Both the position numbers and the translations under genes were made by a program. A stretch of DNA of 64,000 nucleotides from NCBI GenBank assembly GCA_013368375.1, contig JAACJP010000016.1, positions 806,001 through 870,000 on the forward strand, read 5' to 3'. The notes below the pieces were generated by a model, which was not told the DNA's origin, did no database searches, and worked only from the letters and a program-made list of their open reading frames with translations. The stretch is from Tricholomella constricta. Its lineage: Eukaryota; Basidiomycota; Agaricomycetes; Agaricales; Lyophyllaceae. Positions within the stretch are counted from its first letter, which is position 1. Each line of letters starts with the position of its first letter. Below, piece after piece: positions 50,398 through 60,500 of the stretch.

Positions 50398-51674
50398 AGT
50401 TTACGTCCTCGACTCACTCGGATCCACGCTCACGCGCGATATTGTCAACAATGCTTTTTTCACAATACACAAAAGCACCCGCACACGGGGAAGTTTGAAC
50501 TAACCTAATCAATTCAAATCACAGGTCAAGTGCAATAAGCAGATTTAGTGTCAGTCTAGCCAGGTTCGTCGCCCCAACTCTGCAGTCATCATCGATTCCG
50601 ACCTTTTCCGAAAAGACGAGGTTGCGCTGCCCTTTGTCCGAATGGTGAGTCCTTTCTCATTACACACAGCACATGCTCATTTAGCTTCGGCAGCCTTTCC
50701 ACTGGCGCCGCCCTCATCAACTTTTGCAAAAATTTCGAGCGTGTTCGCTCCTCCCGTATCTCGATCCCATCGTCGAGCGCCTCGTCGAGCGTCTGAAACC
50801 CGCTGATGATTTTGCGGCTGTTAATCGGTATGTGCAGAAACAGGGCAATCACAACGTTGGCGGATGCTAGCGCGCTTAAAGTGGCTGCTGGTCTGTCTCC
50901 CTTTTCCCCTGCTCGTCGTAAGGTAGACATGATTCATTTCTCTCTCATCTGTGCACTCAATCTCTGGTTCTAGGCACTCGACGTCGTTTTTCTAGCACTG
51001 GATTACAAATCCCTAACCTTACCGCTTCCTCTTCGGTAACATCCTGCCATATGACGGCCCACTTCCCATCACCACCACCGAAGGCGAAGACAAGAAGACG
51101 ACGCACGCGCAAGCGATCCCGAAGAGGGGCTGTAAGGCCCGTCAATATGTGGTGGGGCGACTGCTGTGGGATGGTGGTGCCGTGGCCCGTCTGTGTTTGT
51201 GACTGCAAAGTCGGAGTAGAAGAAGCAGCCTGGTTTGGCTTGGTGGACCGGGAATCCTCGATAATCGATCAGCCGCGCGCAGACCGCCGCCCTTCTTCTG
51301 GTAACGTGCACATCAATGTACATCAATCACTTCACGGCACCGAAAACACTACACTCAAATTTGATTTGTAGTCTCCCGGCACTGCTTAGGAACTTCTATG
51401 CTGTGGGCATACCACCATGGTCGAGGCCTTCAAGGTGCAATTGCTCTTGGTGCTCTTCTATCTTCTCGGAATCTAGATCGCGACTAATCCTCAGGTTCGA
51501 CAGGGCCTATGACACAACTGATAGGTCTCGCTCGACTCTCCGTAATCCGCCGCTCTAGCCCGCCGCACCTCCCTCCCCATCTCCACCTCTCCCCACCTTC
51601 AATTTGAGCACGACGAGATCATATCATTGCGCTTCCAGGTCCAGGAACTTCCGCTACTTGATGACTAGGTCTAG

Positions 51675-52752
51675 GACATCGCCCGTGTCTGCGATGCCGT
51701 GGCCAGCGGCGACCTTAGCCAGAAAATCACAATCCCTGTCTAGGGCGTCGTCATGCTTCTGCTCAAGGATGTCTTCAACACTATGGTCGACATGCTCACA
51801 CAGGTTGGTCAGAACTCCGGGACAGAAGGGTGCGTCGCTGCTCTGTCCACCTCATCTTTGTTGCTTATCATGTCCGCTGCAGGAAAACGGAAGGCTAGCC
51901 CCTCATTCTCGATGTCGAAGATACATGGCGCGAGTTCACCAGTGTTGTGAACAAATCAGCTGCAACTTGCAACTTTAACCAACCAGGTTCGTTCTCCTTT
52001 CCCTCCCTGATCTGCCCCCACCAACCGCCCCAGGTCCGCTCCATCTCCAACCGTCGTCTGGCGCGCCTCCATCTTTCAAGCACTCCCATCCGTCCCATAC
52101 TCATGTCCCCTGTGTGAAGCTCGAGGTAGGGTCCCAGGGAAAGCTGGCCAGGCACATGTCCTCGACGTTGAGGGAGTGTGGTTCGAGCTGCTTTGGAACG
52201 TGAGTCCCTTATTCCTCCTCTGCACCGCTGTACCGAACCTGACTGACCGATGGGTCTACAGGTCAGCCGCGTGTGCTCCTCACGGACTCCAGATTAAGTG
52301 CGCTCCATCGCAAAGGTCACGACCGCCGTTGCACGCGGGGATCTTACGCAAAAGATCGAGATCAGTGTGGAGGGTAATATGTCCACGCCTAAGGTGCGTT
52401 GCATTGGTGCTTCCTTCCCTCCTTGTATCCCATTCCTTCAACTCAATCAATCCCCACCTTATCAACAGGCACCGTCAACTCAATGGTCGACCAGCTTTCC
52501 GCCTTTGCAGGTGAGGTGATGCGCGTTGCTGTCGACGTGGGCACGCAGCGCATCTTGGGCGGGCAGGCCAAGGTCAAGCGTGCAGGGCGGACTTTACCAG
52601 GAATGTCGAACTTGCACTGTCCTGCTTTTTATTCTTCGTGAATGTCTTCTTTCTCTGCACACACAGAAAATGACATCCAATCTCACCGACCAGGTATGCT
52701 CTATTTCAGAGCTTAGGGTTCAGGCCGTCGCGCTCGATTACCTCTGGAAGTT
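51675..52752 (+). pseudogene. HAMP-repeat histidine kinase pseudogene, unit 3, truncated by the array end
   Basis: Copy of the pseudogene at 19941 that breaks off inside the last module after LDYLWK at 52752, where the tandem array ends and unrelated sequence begins. Confidence 0.85.
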
Positions 52753-53020
52753 ATGAGACACTCCAGGGCCCGTTTTTTCCCTCCGCCCTACCCACTCCTA
52801 ACCCTAAAAACGCGCATTTTCATCACGTGGCCAGCGACTATGTGGTGCACCCGCACACGAATCTAGTGCGAGCAGGGACGTGAGTGTGAGCAAGGAGGTG
52901 TGTGGAGCAAGCGGAGTGGAAAGTTCAGGACTATGCTATAGGGCATGACGCATGAATGGGCGCGATGCTCCTTCCACACACTCTGTGTGCAGTCAACAGG
53001 CACAATAGAGTGCGTACAGT
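52753..53020. other. spacer after the array
   Basis: Unique sequence beginning ATGAGACACTCC at the breakpoint. It includes an isolated CTAACCCTAAA motif (near 52800) that is too short to be called telomeric. No gene seen. Confidence 0.5.
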
Positions 53021-53845
53021 GAGCAACGTCCCAGACGTTGTTCCTTCACACCCTGCCCAGGTACTCTTCCAACATACACTTACCTGAGGCAGTGAAGTTT
53101 TGACTGCAGAATGGGTGTGTGTAGTGAGCAACGTCTTGGACGTTGCTCCTTCACACGCTGCCCACCCCAACATACAGTTACCTGAGGCAGTCAAGGTCAA
53201 TTTGACTACAGAATAGGTCTGTGTAGTGAGCAACGTCCGAGACGTTGCTCTTTCACGCGCTGCCCACGTACTCCTCCCTGAGCCAGTCACGTTTTGACTG
53301 CAGAATGGGTGTGTGTAGTGAGCAACGTCCAAGACGTTGCTCTTTCACGCGCTGCCCACGTACTGTTCCAACATACAGTTACCTGAGCCAGTCATGTTTT
53401 GATGCACAATGGGTGTGTGTAGTGAGCAACGTCCAAGACGTTGCTCCTTCACACGCTGCCCACGTACTGTCCCAACATACAGTTACCTGAGCCAGTCACG
53501 TTTTGATGCTAAGGGTGTGTGTAGTGAGCAACGTCTTGGACGTTGCTCTTTCATGCGCTGCCCACGTACTCCTTCCTGAGCCAATCACGTTTTGACTGCA
53601 GAATGGGTGTGTGTAGTGAGCAACGTCTTGGACGTTGCTCCTTCACACGCTGCCCACGTACTGTCGCAACATACACTTACCTGAGCCAGTCACGTTTTGT
53701 GGCAGAATGGGTGTGTGTATTGAGCAACGTCCAAGACGTTGCTGCTTCACACGCTACCTGAGGCAGTCAAGTTTTGACTTCAAAATGGCTCTGTGTACTG
53801 AGCAACGTCCGAGACGTTGCTCTTTCACAGCTGCTCACGTACCTT
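53021..53845. repeat. GCAACGTC hairpin minisatellite, nine copies
   Basis: Nine repeats of about 80-110 bp, each with a dyad GCAACGTC-NNN-GACGTTGC, near 53022, 53128, 53230, 53320, 53421, 53527, 53619, 53725 and 53801. The three-base spacer varies: CCA, TTG, CGA, CAA, CAA, TTG, TTG, CAA, CGA. CAA and TTG are reverse complements, so the core occurs in both orientations while linkers (CACGCTGCCCACGTACT, CATACAGTTACCTGAG) stay in one. Period length varies by loss of linker pieces. Frames through this region are repeat read-through. Confidence 0.92.
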
Positions 53846-54459
53846 TCCAACATACAGTCAAGTGTAATAACGCTTAGTTACTCAAATGGCGTCTCTAATT
53901 AGACTATAATGAAATATGATACCATCAATCATTTGGGTTCATTGAATAGTGTGGAGTTTGTAACAGTTTATTTGACGTTGAGTCGATTTGGCGTGTATCG
54001 CGGCTAAGCGCCCACGGCGCCTCCAATCGATAGCCAGGTTTGTCTTATTTTGTAGCATTAAAAACTATAGTATAGTGTTAGGATTATACTATCGATGACT
54101 TGTACCAACTCATTACACAAGATATTTGGTGAGTTGGCGTGTCAGGCGGCTAAGCGCCCACGGCGCTTAAAATCGTCAGTTTGATGTAGTGGCGTCTCGT
54201 TCGTCAACGTAGTTAGAATGTATAGTGTAGTGAAATATCAACCTATCGATGACTTCTCTGGGCTCAATTCGCCTATTACTTCTCTTAATACTGTTGATAT
54301 AGTGCGACCGTTCACATATCCTATTTCTCATTACAACTTCGTCTATCGTCAACACACTCACCTCAAACCGTCAACAAACGACTAATCTAACCACAGTAAG
54401 TGATTTCGAGACTTTTTTAACGATCATTGCGACTAATCTAGCTCTAGTCTACATTCTAA
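53846..54459. repeat. degenerate ATCGATGAC repeats with GCGCC hairpins
   Basis: AT-rich segments around the motif TATCGATGACTT, preceded by TATAGTGT-like sequence, recur near 53920 (degenerate), 54090 and 54240, and again near 55640 outside this interval. Between them GGCTAAGCGCC-CAC-GGCGC occurs twice (54004 and 54147), another short hairpin with a three-base spacer. No gene seen. Confidence 0.55.
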
Positions 54460-54837
54460 ATGCCTGCTCAACGTCGTCGCCACACTGAAGTCGACCCGCC
54501 TACGGAGGACGCGCCGACTTTTTTCGAAATGGAGGAATGGCCGGTGCGTATGATTTTTTCGTCATCGTTTTTCGGCCAACGCGGAGGCGGGACAGGTCTT
54601 TCAAACGGTCGGGGTTTTTTGGTCGAGGAAGTGGGTTCAAGGAAGATTCGTCGAAGTGAACTACAGAAACGTGAGTTTGCCCAATTTTTCTGATCTTTTG
54701 GCGCTAATGGCCATGTAGGGCACCCCGATTGGCGTCAAGGTAGTTTTGGGGGACGAGCGTGGGGGGAGAAGGGTTGTCGTCGATCGGCAACGCGTCTACA
54801 TTCGGGGTTAGATAATTGGGAGAAGGATTTTTTTTGA
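54460..54837 (+). CDS. small hypothetical protein, two exons
   Basis: ATG at 54460 opens a 70-codon frame (begins MPAQRRRHTEVDPPTEDAPT, contains FFEMEEWP and SRKIRRSELQK). A good donor at 54671 (GTGAGT) and acceptor at 54718 (TAG) with a GCTAATG branch-like site give a 48-bp intron. The frame continues as RHPDWRQGSFGGRAWGEKG and ends at TGA 54835-54837, giving 109 residues. I do not recognise it. It could instead be the decayed 5' part of a longer gene, since an alternative donor lies after GAATGGCCG (54543). Confidence 0.35.
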
Positions 54838-56072
54838 CGAACAATACAGAACAAGGTACAATACTGATGAACACTAACAATGTGATGTATATTTTCGTGT
54901 ACTTTATAGTAAAGTAGCGCTCAGCGTAACACATGTAAAGTAGCTTAGCGTTTAATAATATAATAAGTTTGAGGGCAGAAAACGCATACGCCGAGACCGT
55001 CGCGTTTCCTTGCTGTACAGCCAGCTCGCCACAGGGAGTGTGATCACCCAGCGACTGTCGAAAGACGCGTTGCCTTGACCTGTACGTCGTGACGTATCGT
55101 CAGTCGTATGTGATCGCTGTCGTCGTGGTCGCGTCATGAGTGTCATTGTGGCGTGCTCGGGCACTGGGGGTGGAGGGCATGTGTGGTTCAGGACCCGGTG
55201 TAGTGCCGAACTGACATGTTTGATGAGTGCAGCGTGTCGTAATGCTCGACTGGCATGGGGACAGCTGTTGCTCCGTGTCGTAAGTGTCGGCGTGTGGTGA
55301 AGTGTTGCCTGGACGTTTCCTGCTCATATTTTGGCAGTGAATATGGGGGGAGAACACTACCGACACACCTAACGGCTCTCCCCCAGCTGGGGTCTGCCCT
55401 CATCGTGTCCCCCTCCTGCCGATCACTCTGCCATCGTTGCCGAGTAGTGCAGTGCCACTGTGTAGCGGTGACAGAGGTGTGGGTTGCCAATCCAGCGCAG
55501 TGAAGCCATGAATTCGTCGATACTACACTATCATTTATAAACGGCCACGGGGCCCAAAAGGGACAGCTAACCGCATGAAATTCCCAGTGAGTAGTACTTC
55601 GACTAGATTACTCGGTCTACTATGGTGCTAAACTATGCTGTCGATGACGAGTATAGCCTCAAGTCCACCATGACCTCTCTTATTACAGTGTTTATATCGT
55701 GACAGTCGACACGTTATTGTCTTGAAGACGATTTATTTGCAAGCGACTACAATAACAGCAGTAAGTCGTCTAGCCTCCGTATGACATACATCATTTTACG
55801 CTGACGAAAAACAAAAGTCAACACACAAACCAACGGACACTACACTTTCCTGATAAAGTAAGCAATTAGAGAAACTGAGACGGTACGCTATGTAAACTAT
55901 CATGCAATAAATCTCCTGAACGCCCGAGAGGTGTTCTGGATTTTCATGTAAGCTGTGTGAACCACCAAAATTGTGGGCAGCCTTCACACATCCTGACCCA
56001 TTTTCAAATGGGCCAGGGAGTCTGCTGGGGTCCGTCTGATGACAATACACAAATATGCAGCGTAGCATCGAG
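54838..56072. other. gene-free AT-rich interval
   Basis: Short frames only. A copy of the ATCGATGAC-type repeat lies near 55620-55700 (ending TCTCTTATTACAGTGTTTA, compare 54280-54300). A GC-richer stretch at 55100-55500 has frames on both strands but no recognisable protein. Confidence 0.45.
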
Positions 56073-57085
56073 ACAAAATCATTTGAATCAATTTGCCAAA
56101 GAATTCCAAAATATCAACAGGAAGCGCCTTGCTGAGCACCGATTCTTTGTTAATTTACTCATTGTGCACTACGCTCGATACGGGCAAACGTGTGCGGCAG
56201 CGTGTGCTGAGCACCGTCTAGGACCGTGCTCACCGGGAGAGCGAGCAGCGCCGGGGGTACGACAACTCCCAGAGAGGCAGCGTGTGGAGGGCACGGTCCA
56301 GGACGTTGCACTCAGGGTGAGCGGACAGCAGCTGATCTCTAATAAGCTTGACTCGATCAGCCGGTGCCTATCCTTTCGGAACATCGGCACGATCAATAGA
56401 TCTAAATTCCTGTACATGTTAAATTTCAATACTTCACCGTCGACGGGGATTCACTGCAGAGCGCCCCTCCCTTATTAGTATCGATCTGTAGATCTATGAT
56501 CTAGATAAATTGCCCAATGTCTAGATTAATCGTGTTTGTGTCTTCCATGCAGATCGATCCAATTTTAGATGATCGAATCGCGAACTTATCGCAATGTCCA
56601 CACAAAATCGTTTGAAACAATTTGCCAAAGAATTCCACAGGAACATTGTGCACTACGCTTGATACGGGCAAACGTGTGCGGCAGCGTGTGCTGAGCACCG
56701 TCTAGGACCGTGCTCACCGGGAGAGCGAGCAGCGCCGGGGGTACGACAACTCCCAGAGAGGCAGCGTGTGGAGGGCACGGTCCAGGACGTTGCACTCAGG
56801 GTGAGCGGACAGCAGCTGATCTCTAATAAGCTTGACTCGATCAGCCGGTGCCTATCCTTTCGGAACATCGGCACGATCAATAGATCTAAATTCCTGTACA
56901 TGTTAAATTTCAATACTTCACCGTCGACGGGGATTCACTGCAGAGCGCCCCTCCCTTATTAGTATCGATCTGTAGATCTATGATCTCGATAAATTGCCCA
57001 ATGTGTACATTAATCGTGTTTGTGTCTTCCGTGCAGAGATCGATCCAATTTTAGATGATCGAATCGGGAACTTGTCGCAATGAAG
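56073..57085. repeat. ~0.5-kb tandem duplication carrying hairpins
   Basis: Two adjacent copies, 56073-56601 (529 bp) and 56602-57085 (484 bp). The second lacks about 45 bp after CAAAGAATTCCA. Each contains two hairpin cores, CACCGTC-TAG-GACCGTG (56215, 56699) and CACGGTC-CAG-GACGTTG (56294, 56778), with mismatched arms, plus an AT-rich part ending TCGATCTGTAGATCTATGAT. The frames in it on both strands have no protein signature. Confidence 0.85.
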
Positions 57086-57335
57086 GTAAAGCAAAAGGCT
57101 TGTGGCGCCGTCGCCACCCTTTAGAAGCTCTTACACCTGAGAAAGCCGCTCCAATGTGTAGATTAATTGCCGATAACACGTCTGAGCCGTGTTTGCCGTG
57201 TCTTCCGTGGAGAGATCGATCCAATTTTTGAGGATCCAATCGCGAACTTGTCGCAATGAAGATAAAGTAAAAGGCTTGTGGCGCCGTCGCCACCCTCTAG
57301 AAGCTCTTACACCTGAGAAAGCCGCTTGTTGCCTG
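57065..57335. repeat. ~175-bp partial tandem repeat upstream of the ATPase gene
   Basis: The tail of the preceding duplication is repeated with changes. GCAAAAGGCTTGTGGCG...AAGCCGCT occurs at 57077-57150 and again at 57259-57330, both with a GTGGCG-CCGT-CGCCAC stem-loop, and TTCCGTGCAGAGATCGATCC recurs as TTCCGTGGAGAGATCGATCC. Confidence 0.75.
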
Positions 57336-57430
57336 GCAACAAGTTTAATGCATGTCCATGAAAAATTTTCATGTGCATCACCTTTTTTTTAAAAACAAAC
57401 ACCAAGCGAGCTGCGTAGCCCCTGAGCAAC

Positions 57431-57438
57431 TATATAAT
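57431..57438 (+). promoter_or_regulatory. TATA box of the SNF2-like gene
   Basis: TATATAAT lies 66 bp before the chosen ATG, with a CCAAT near 57460 and a pyrimidine-rich stretch behind it. Distance and context fit a core promoter. Confidence 0.5.
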
Positions 57439-57503
57439 GGGGTGGGGAGACTGCAAATGCAACCAATCATCCCCCAGATTTTACTGTCTTGACATTCTCA
57501 AAC

Positions 57504-60500
57504 ATGCCTTCTCACTCTCATGCAACAATCGTGGCTATCATGGCGCCCCCTGGCGGCATGGAACCATGGAACTGGCCTGCATGGGCTGAGCGCACTGGTG
57601 GTGTTGTCCCCCCTTTTTCTGATGACGCGCAACCTGATGAGGAGTTTACTCAAACTCAACTGGACGAGATCCGTGCTTACGTGCTTGCCATGCAGGGGAA
57701 AGCCCCAGGTGAGCGCTATGCCTTTGCGTCCAACAGGCGACGGGACAACCATCAATCTGGTCGGGCGGCCTGGGGTCGTTGGGTCAAGGACAGGTGGGCG
57801 GACCAATGGGGAATCAACCAACTTGTGGATCGGGTGTTGCAAGAAAACGGGGCGACTGCATACGAAATTATGAGGGGCCGTCGAGTTGACAAGGTGTGAT
57901 ATTGTATCCTTGAAATTAGCTATCTCTAACCCAATCTTTGATAGCTACCAGATATCGAAGACGCGGATCTGGGCGATCTACACAAAGAGATCGCGTCCGA
58001 GATATTTGGGCCTGACGCGTTCATCAGTCAGGACACGACCCGGTTGCCCCTCAAAAAAAATGTGAAGGAATTTGTGCAGGGGGCGTTGTGCAGTACTTGG
58101 GAACGGTACCGCGGAACGGTGACCCGGCAGCGCAAGAAGATGAAAACTGACATGGCGAAGGAGGCTGCGTTGTGGAAAAGTAAGTTTTTCTGATCTATTT
58201 CTTTTACAATTGACTGATAACTTGCTCTATATAGAAATGACCAAGAAGGACGCCAGACCCACCGCGGCGCAGATCCGAGGTTGGGTCCGGCTCTCGAGCT
58301 CGCTCATGGTTCTCCTGAAGAACTTCTCGGACGAGCAGTCTGTCTCTGAGCTACAGAAGAGGAAGGAGACCATTGGCGCCATGCTCGCTGCCATCGGACA
58401 AGGGGATCAAGCTGTCGCACTGAGTAAGTGCATATTTGTTAACGAATGAACTGTCTGACTGTCCCACAGAACTACCCAAGGCACTTCGTGATGCGCTGGA
58501 GCGTCTGGCCACGGCTGGACAAATCCGTGCGCTGGAGGTCGTATTGGACGAGGCCATCCGACTGGGGGCCCAGGATCAGGACCTGGATGTTCCGACCTTG
58601 GAGGACGACGACGTGGAGGACGAAGAATGGCAAGAAGGCGTCGAGGCGTTCAAGGGGTACAGCATCGATGACCTTTGGGCGGCGCTGGGCTTGTCCAGGA
58701 CGCGGGTGCTCCCCTTTTTCAACAACTTCACGGATCCCATGAATCTTTACACGCCTTGGACGCCGGACGGTGTAGAGTTCTTCCATGACCCTGCGTCCCG
58801 TTTGGAGGTTTTCGCGCCGCGCTGGCACCAACTGGTGGGCATTCTGAAACTGGTTCAGCTCAGTTTTGCTGGCCTCCCCTGCCTCCTAATGGACGAAGTC
58901 GGATTGGGGAAGACATTGCAGGTGATTGGCACCATTGCCGTGCTTGCATACTTCCGCCGCCACTACGCAGAAACCAGAAACTTCCCGGGCTCGTTCAGTA
59001 AGACTTTGTTGTGTTTTCATGCTCCTCAGACGTGCTAATGACTGGATTATAGGAGGATTATTGTGGCAGAAGAAGGTGGGGAATATTCCCAATGTGGCGT
59101 CCTTGCTCGTGGTCCCGGTCAATCTGCACGCGCAGATGATGTCTGAAGCCTACAGATATCTGATGCCCGGCTCGTTTGACATTCTGCCCTACCTTGGGAC
59201 TCACCAGACCCATGCGCACTGGTGGGAAACCATTGCGAGTATGACCAATCAGCCGCCCGGTCAACGCATCGTCATTTCCACAGTCACGGTATGTTTTTTC
59301 GACCACCATGTGTACTCTGCTGACCTTTGTCAACAGGCGGTCAAGAGCGACTCGGAGCATCTGTTCACGGTCACGAAAGGAAAGCCGTCCGATCTTCCCC
59401 GACAGTTGCCCCACGTTGGCAGGAGCAAGCAGAGAAGCGTGTATGGGCAGCGGTGGCTGGTGGTTGCCGTGGACGAGGCGCATGTGTGCCGCACCGTGGG
59501 GCCCACGTACACGGCGTGCATGGCGCTCAACACCGTGTCCGAATCGATGATTGCAATGACGGCGACCCCGGTAACGACTCGCCTGCAAGTGAGTGGTCAG
59601 GACATAGTATGTTTTGTTTGCTTACTGACATTTTTTTAGGATCTGTGGAACATAGGCCGTGTCCTACGCCTAGGAATGTTTGTGGGAGCCGAGGCTGACG
59701 ACGAGGCGCGGGAAATCCAACGCCTTTGCGCCGCCGCCAAGCGCCAGGACCGCAAGGCCTTCAAGGAGACGCATGAGAACGAGGACGCGATGAGGAGCAT
59801 CCTCACTGGTCAAGACACCGGCGAAATCAACACTCGCCATAAACAAGTCGTCATCGACAAAATGAAGGGCATTCGATACGGCTTCGACGGTGTCGTTATC
59901 CGGCGGACGGGTAACTCCCTGGACGACCAGGGCAAGCCTATCATTGGCCTTGCGCCCTTTCGAGAATTTGTGCTCACCCTTGACTTGTACCCGCACGAGA
60001 TGGAGTGCCTTAGGGACATTGCGAATGACTTGGTCAAGAACAGTTCGGTGGGTTTGCAATTTGGCATGGGCAAGGTAAGTCTTCACATGTTCTTTTTCCC
60101 CTCTCCCAATCTGGTCAGCGAGTTGCACATCGCGGGGCAGGCGTGCATGGTAACGGTCCTGGACCGTGCCCACTGCACGCACCATGTCGAGTGTCCAGCG
60201 TGTACATCGCGGGGCAGGCGTGCATGGTAACGGTCTTGGACCGTGCCCACTGCACGCACCATGTCAAGTGTCCAGCGTGCACATCGCGGGGCAGGCGTGC
60301 ACGGTAACGGTCTTGGACCGTGCCCACAGCACGCACCATGTCAAGTGTCCAGCGTGCACATCGCGGGGCAGGCGTGCACGGTAACGGTCTTGGACCGTGT
60401 CCACAGCAGGCACCGTGCGAGGTGTGAGCTGACCTAATTATGGTGGTCGTGCAGCAGAGCACGGTCCAGGACGTTGTCATTTGACACAGCGCCTGCGCAG

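Larger units (their letters stand above)
40263..52752 (-). repeat. 15.87-kb tandem unit, copy 3 (truncated)
   Basis: Third unit, 12,490 bp. It is colinear with copy 1 at a constant offset of 31,734 and has no net length change. Homology stops after CTCTGGAAGTT inside the last HAMP module of the kinase pseudogene, and unrelated sequence follows. The hairpin array and satellite that end copies 1 and 2 are therefore missing. Private substitutions noted: A for G at 46623, T for C near 46912 and G for A near 52398. Confidence 0.95.

Noticed and set aside
52795..52815. CTAACCCTAAA near the array end as a healed telomere
   Set aside because: A single partial repeat is expected by chance, and ordinary sequence continues on both sides.
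53021..53877. CRISPR-like appearance of evenly spaced palindromic repeats
   Set aside because: The linkers are themselves repeated rather than unique, the period varies, there are no cas genes, and the surroundings are eukaryotic. This is a hairpin minisatellite.
53245..53877. Cysteine-rich frames across the 53-kb array
   Set aside because: The peptide repeats (SFTRCPRTV and similar) follow the DNA period, and open frames appear on both strands. They are products of the repeat.
60166..60437. Repetitive frames in intron 7
   Set aside because: They follow the 77-bp period, which shifts frame each repeat, and lie within a well-supported intron.
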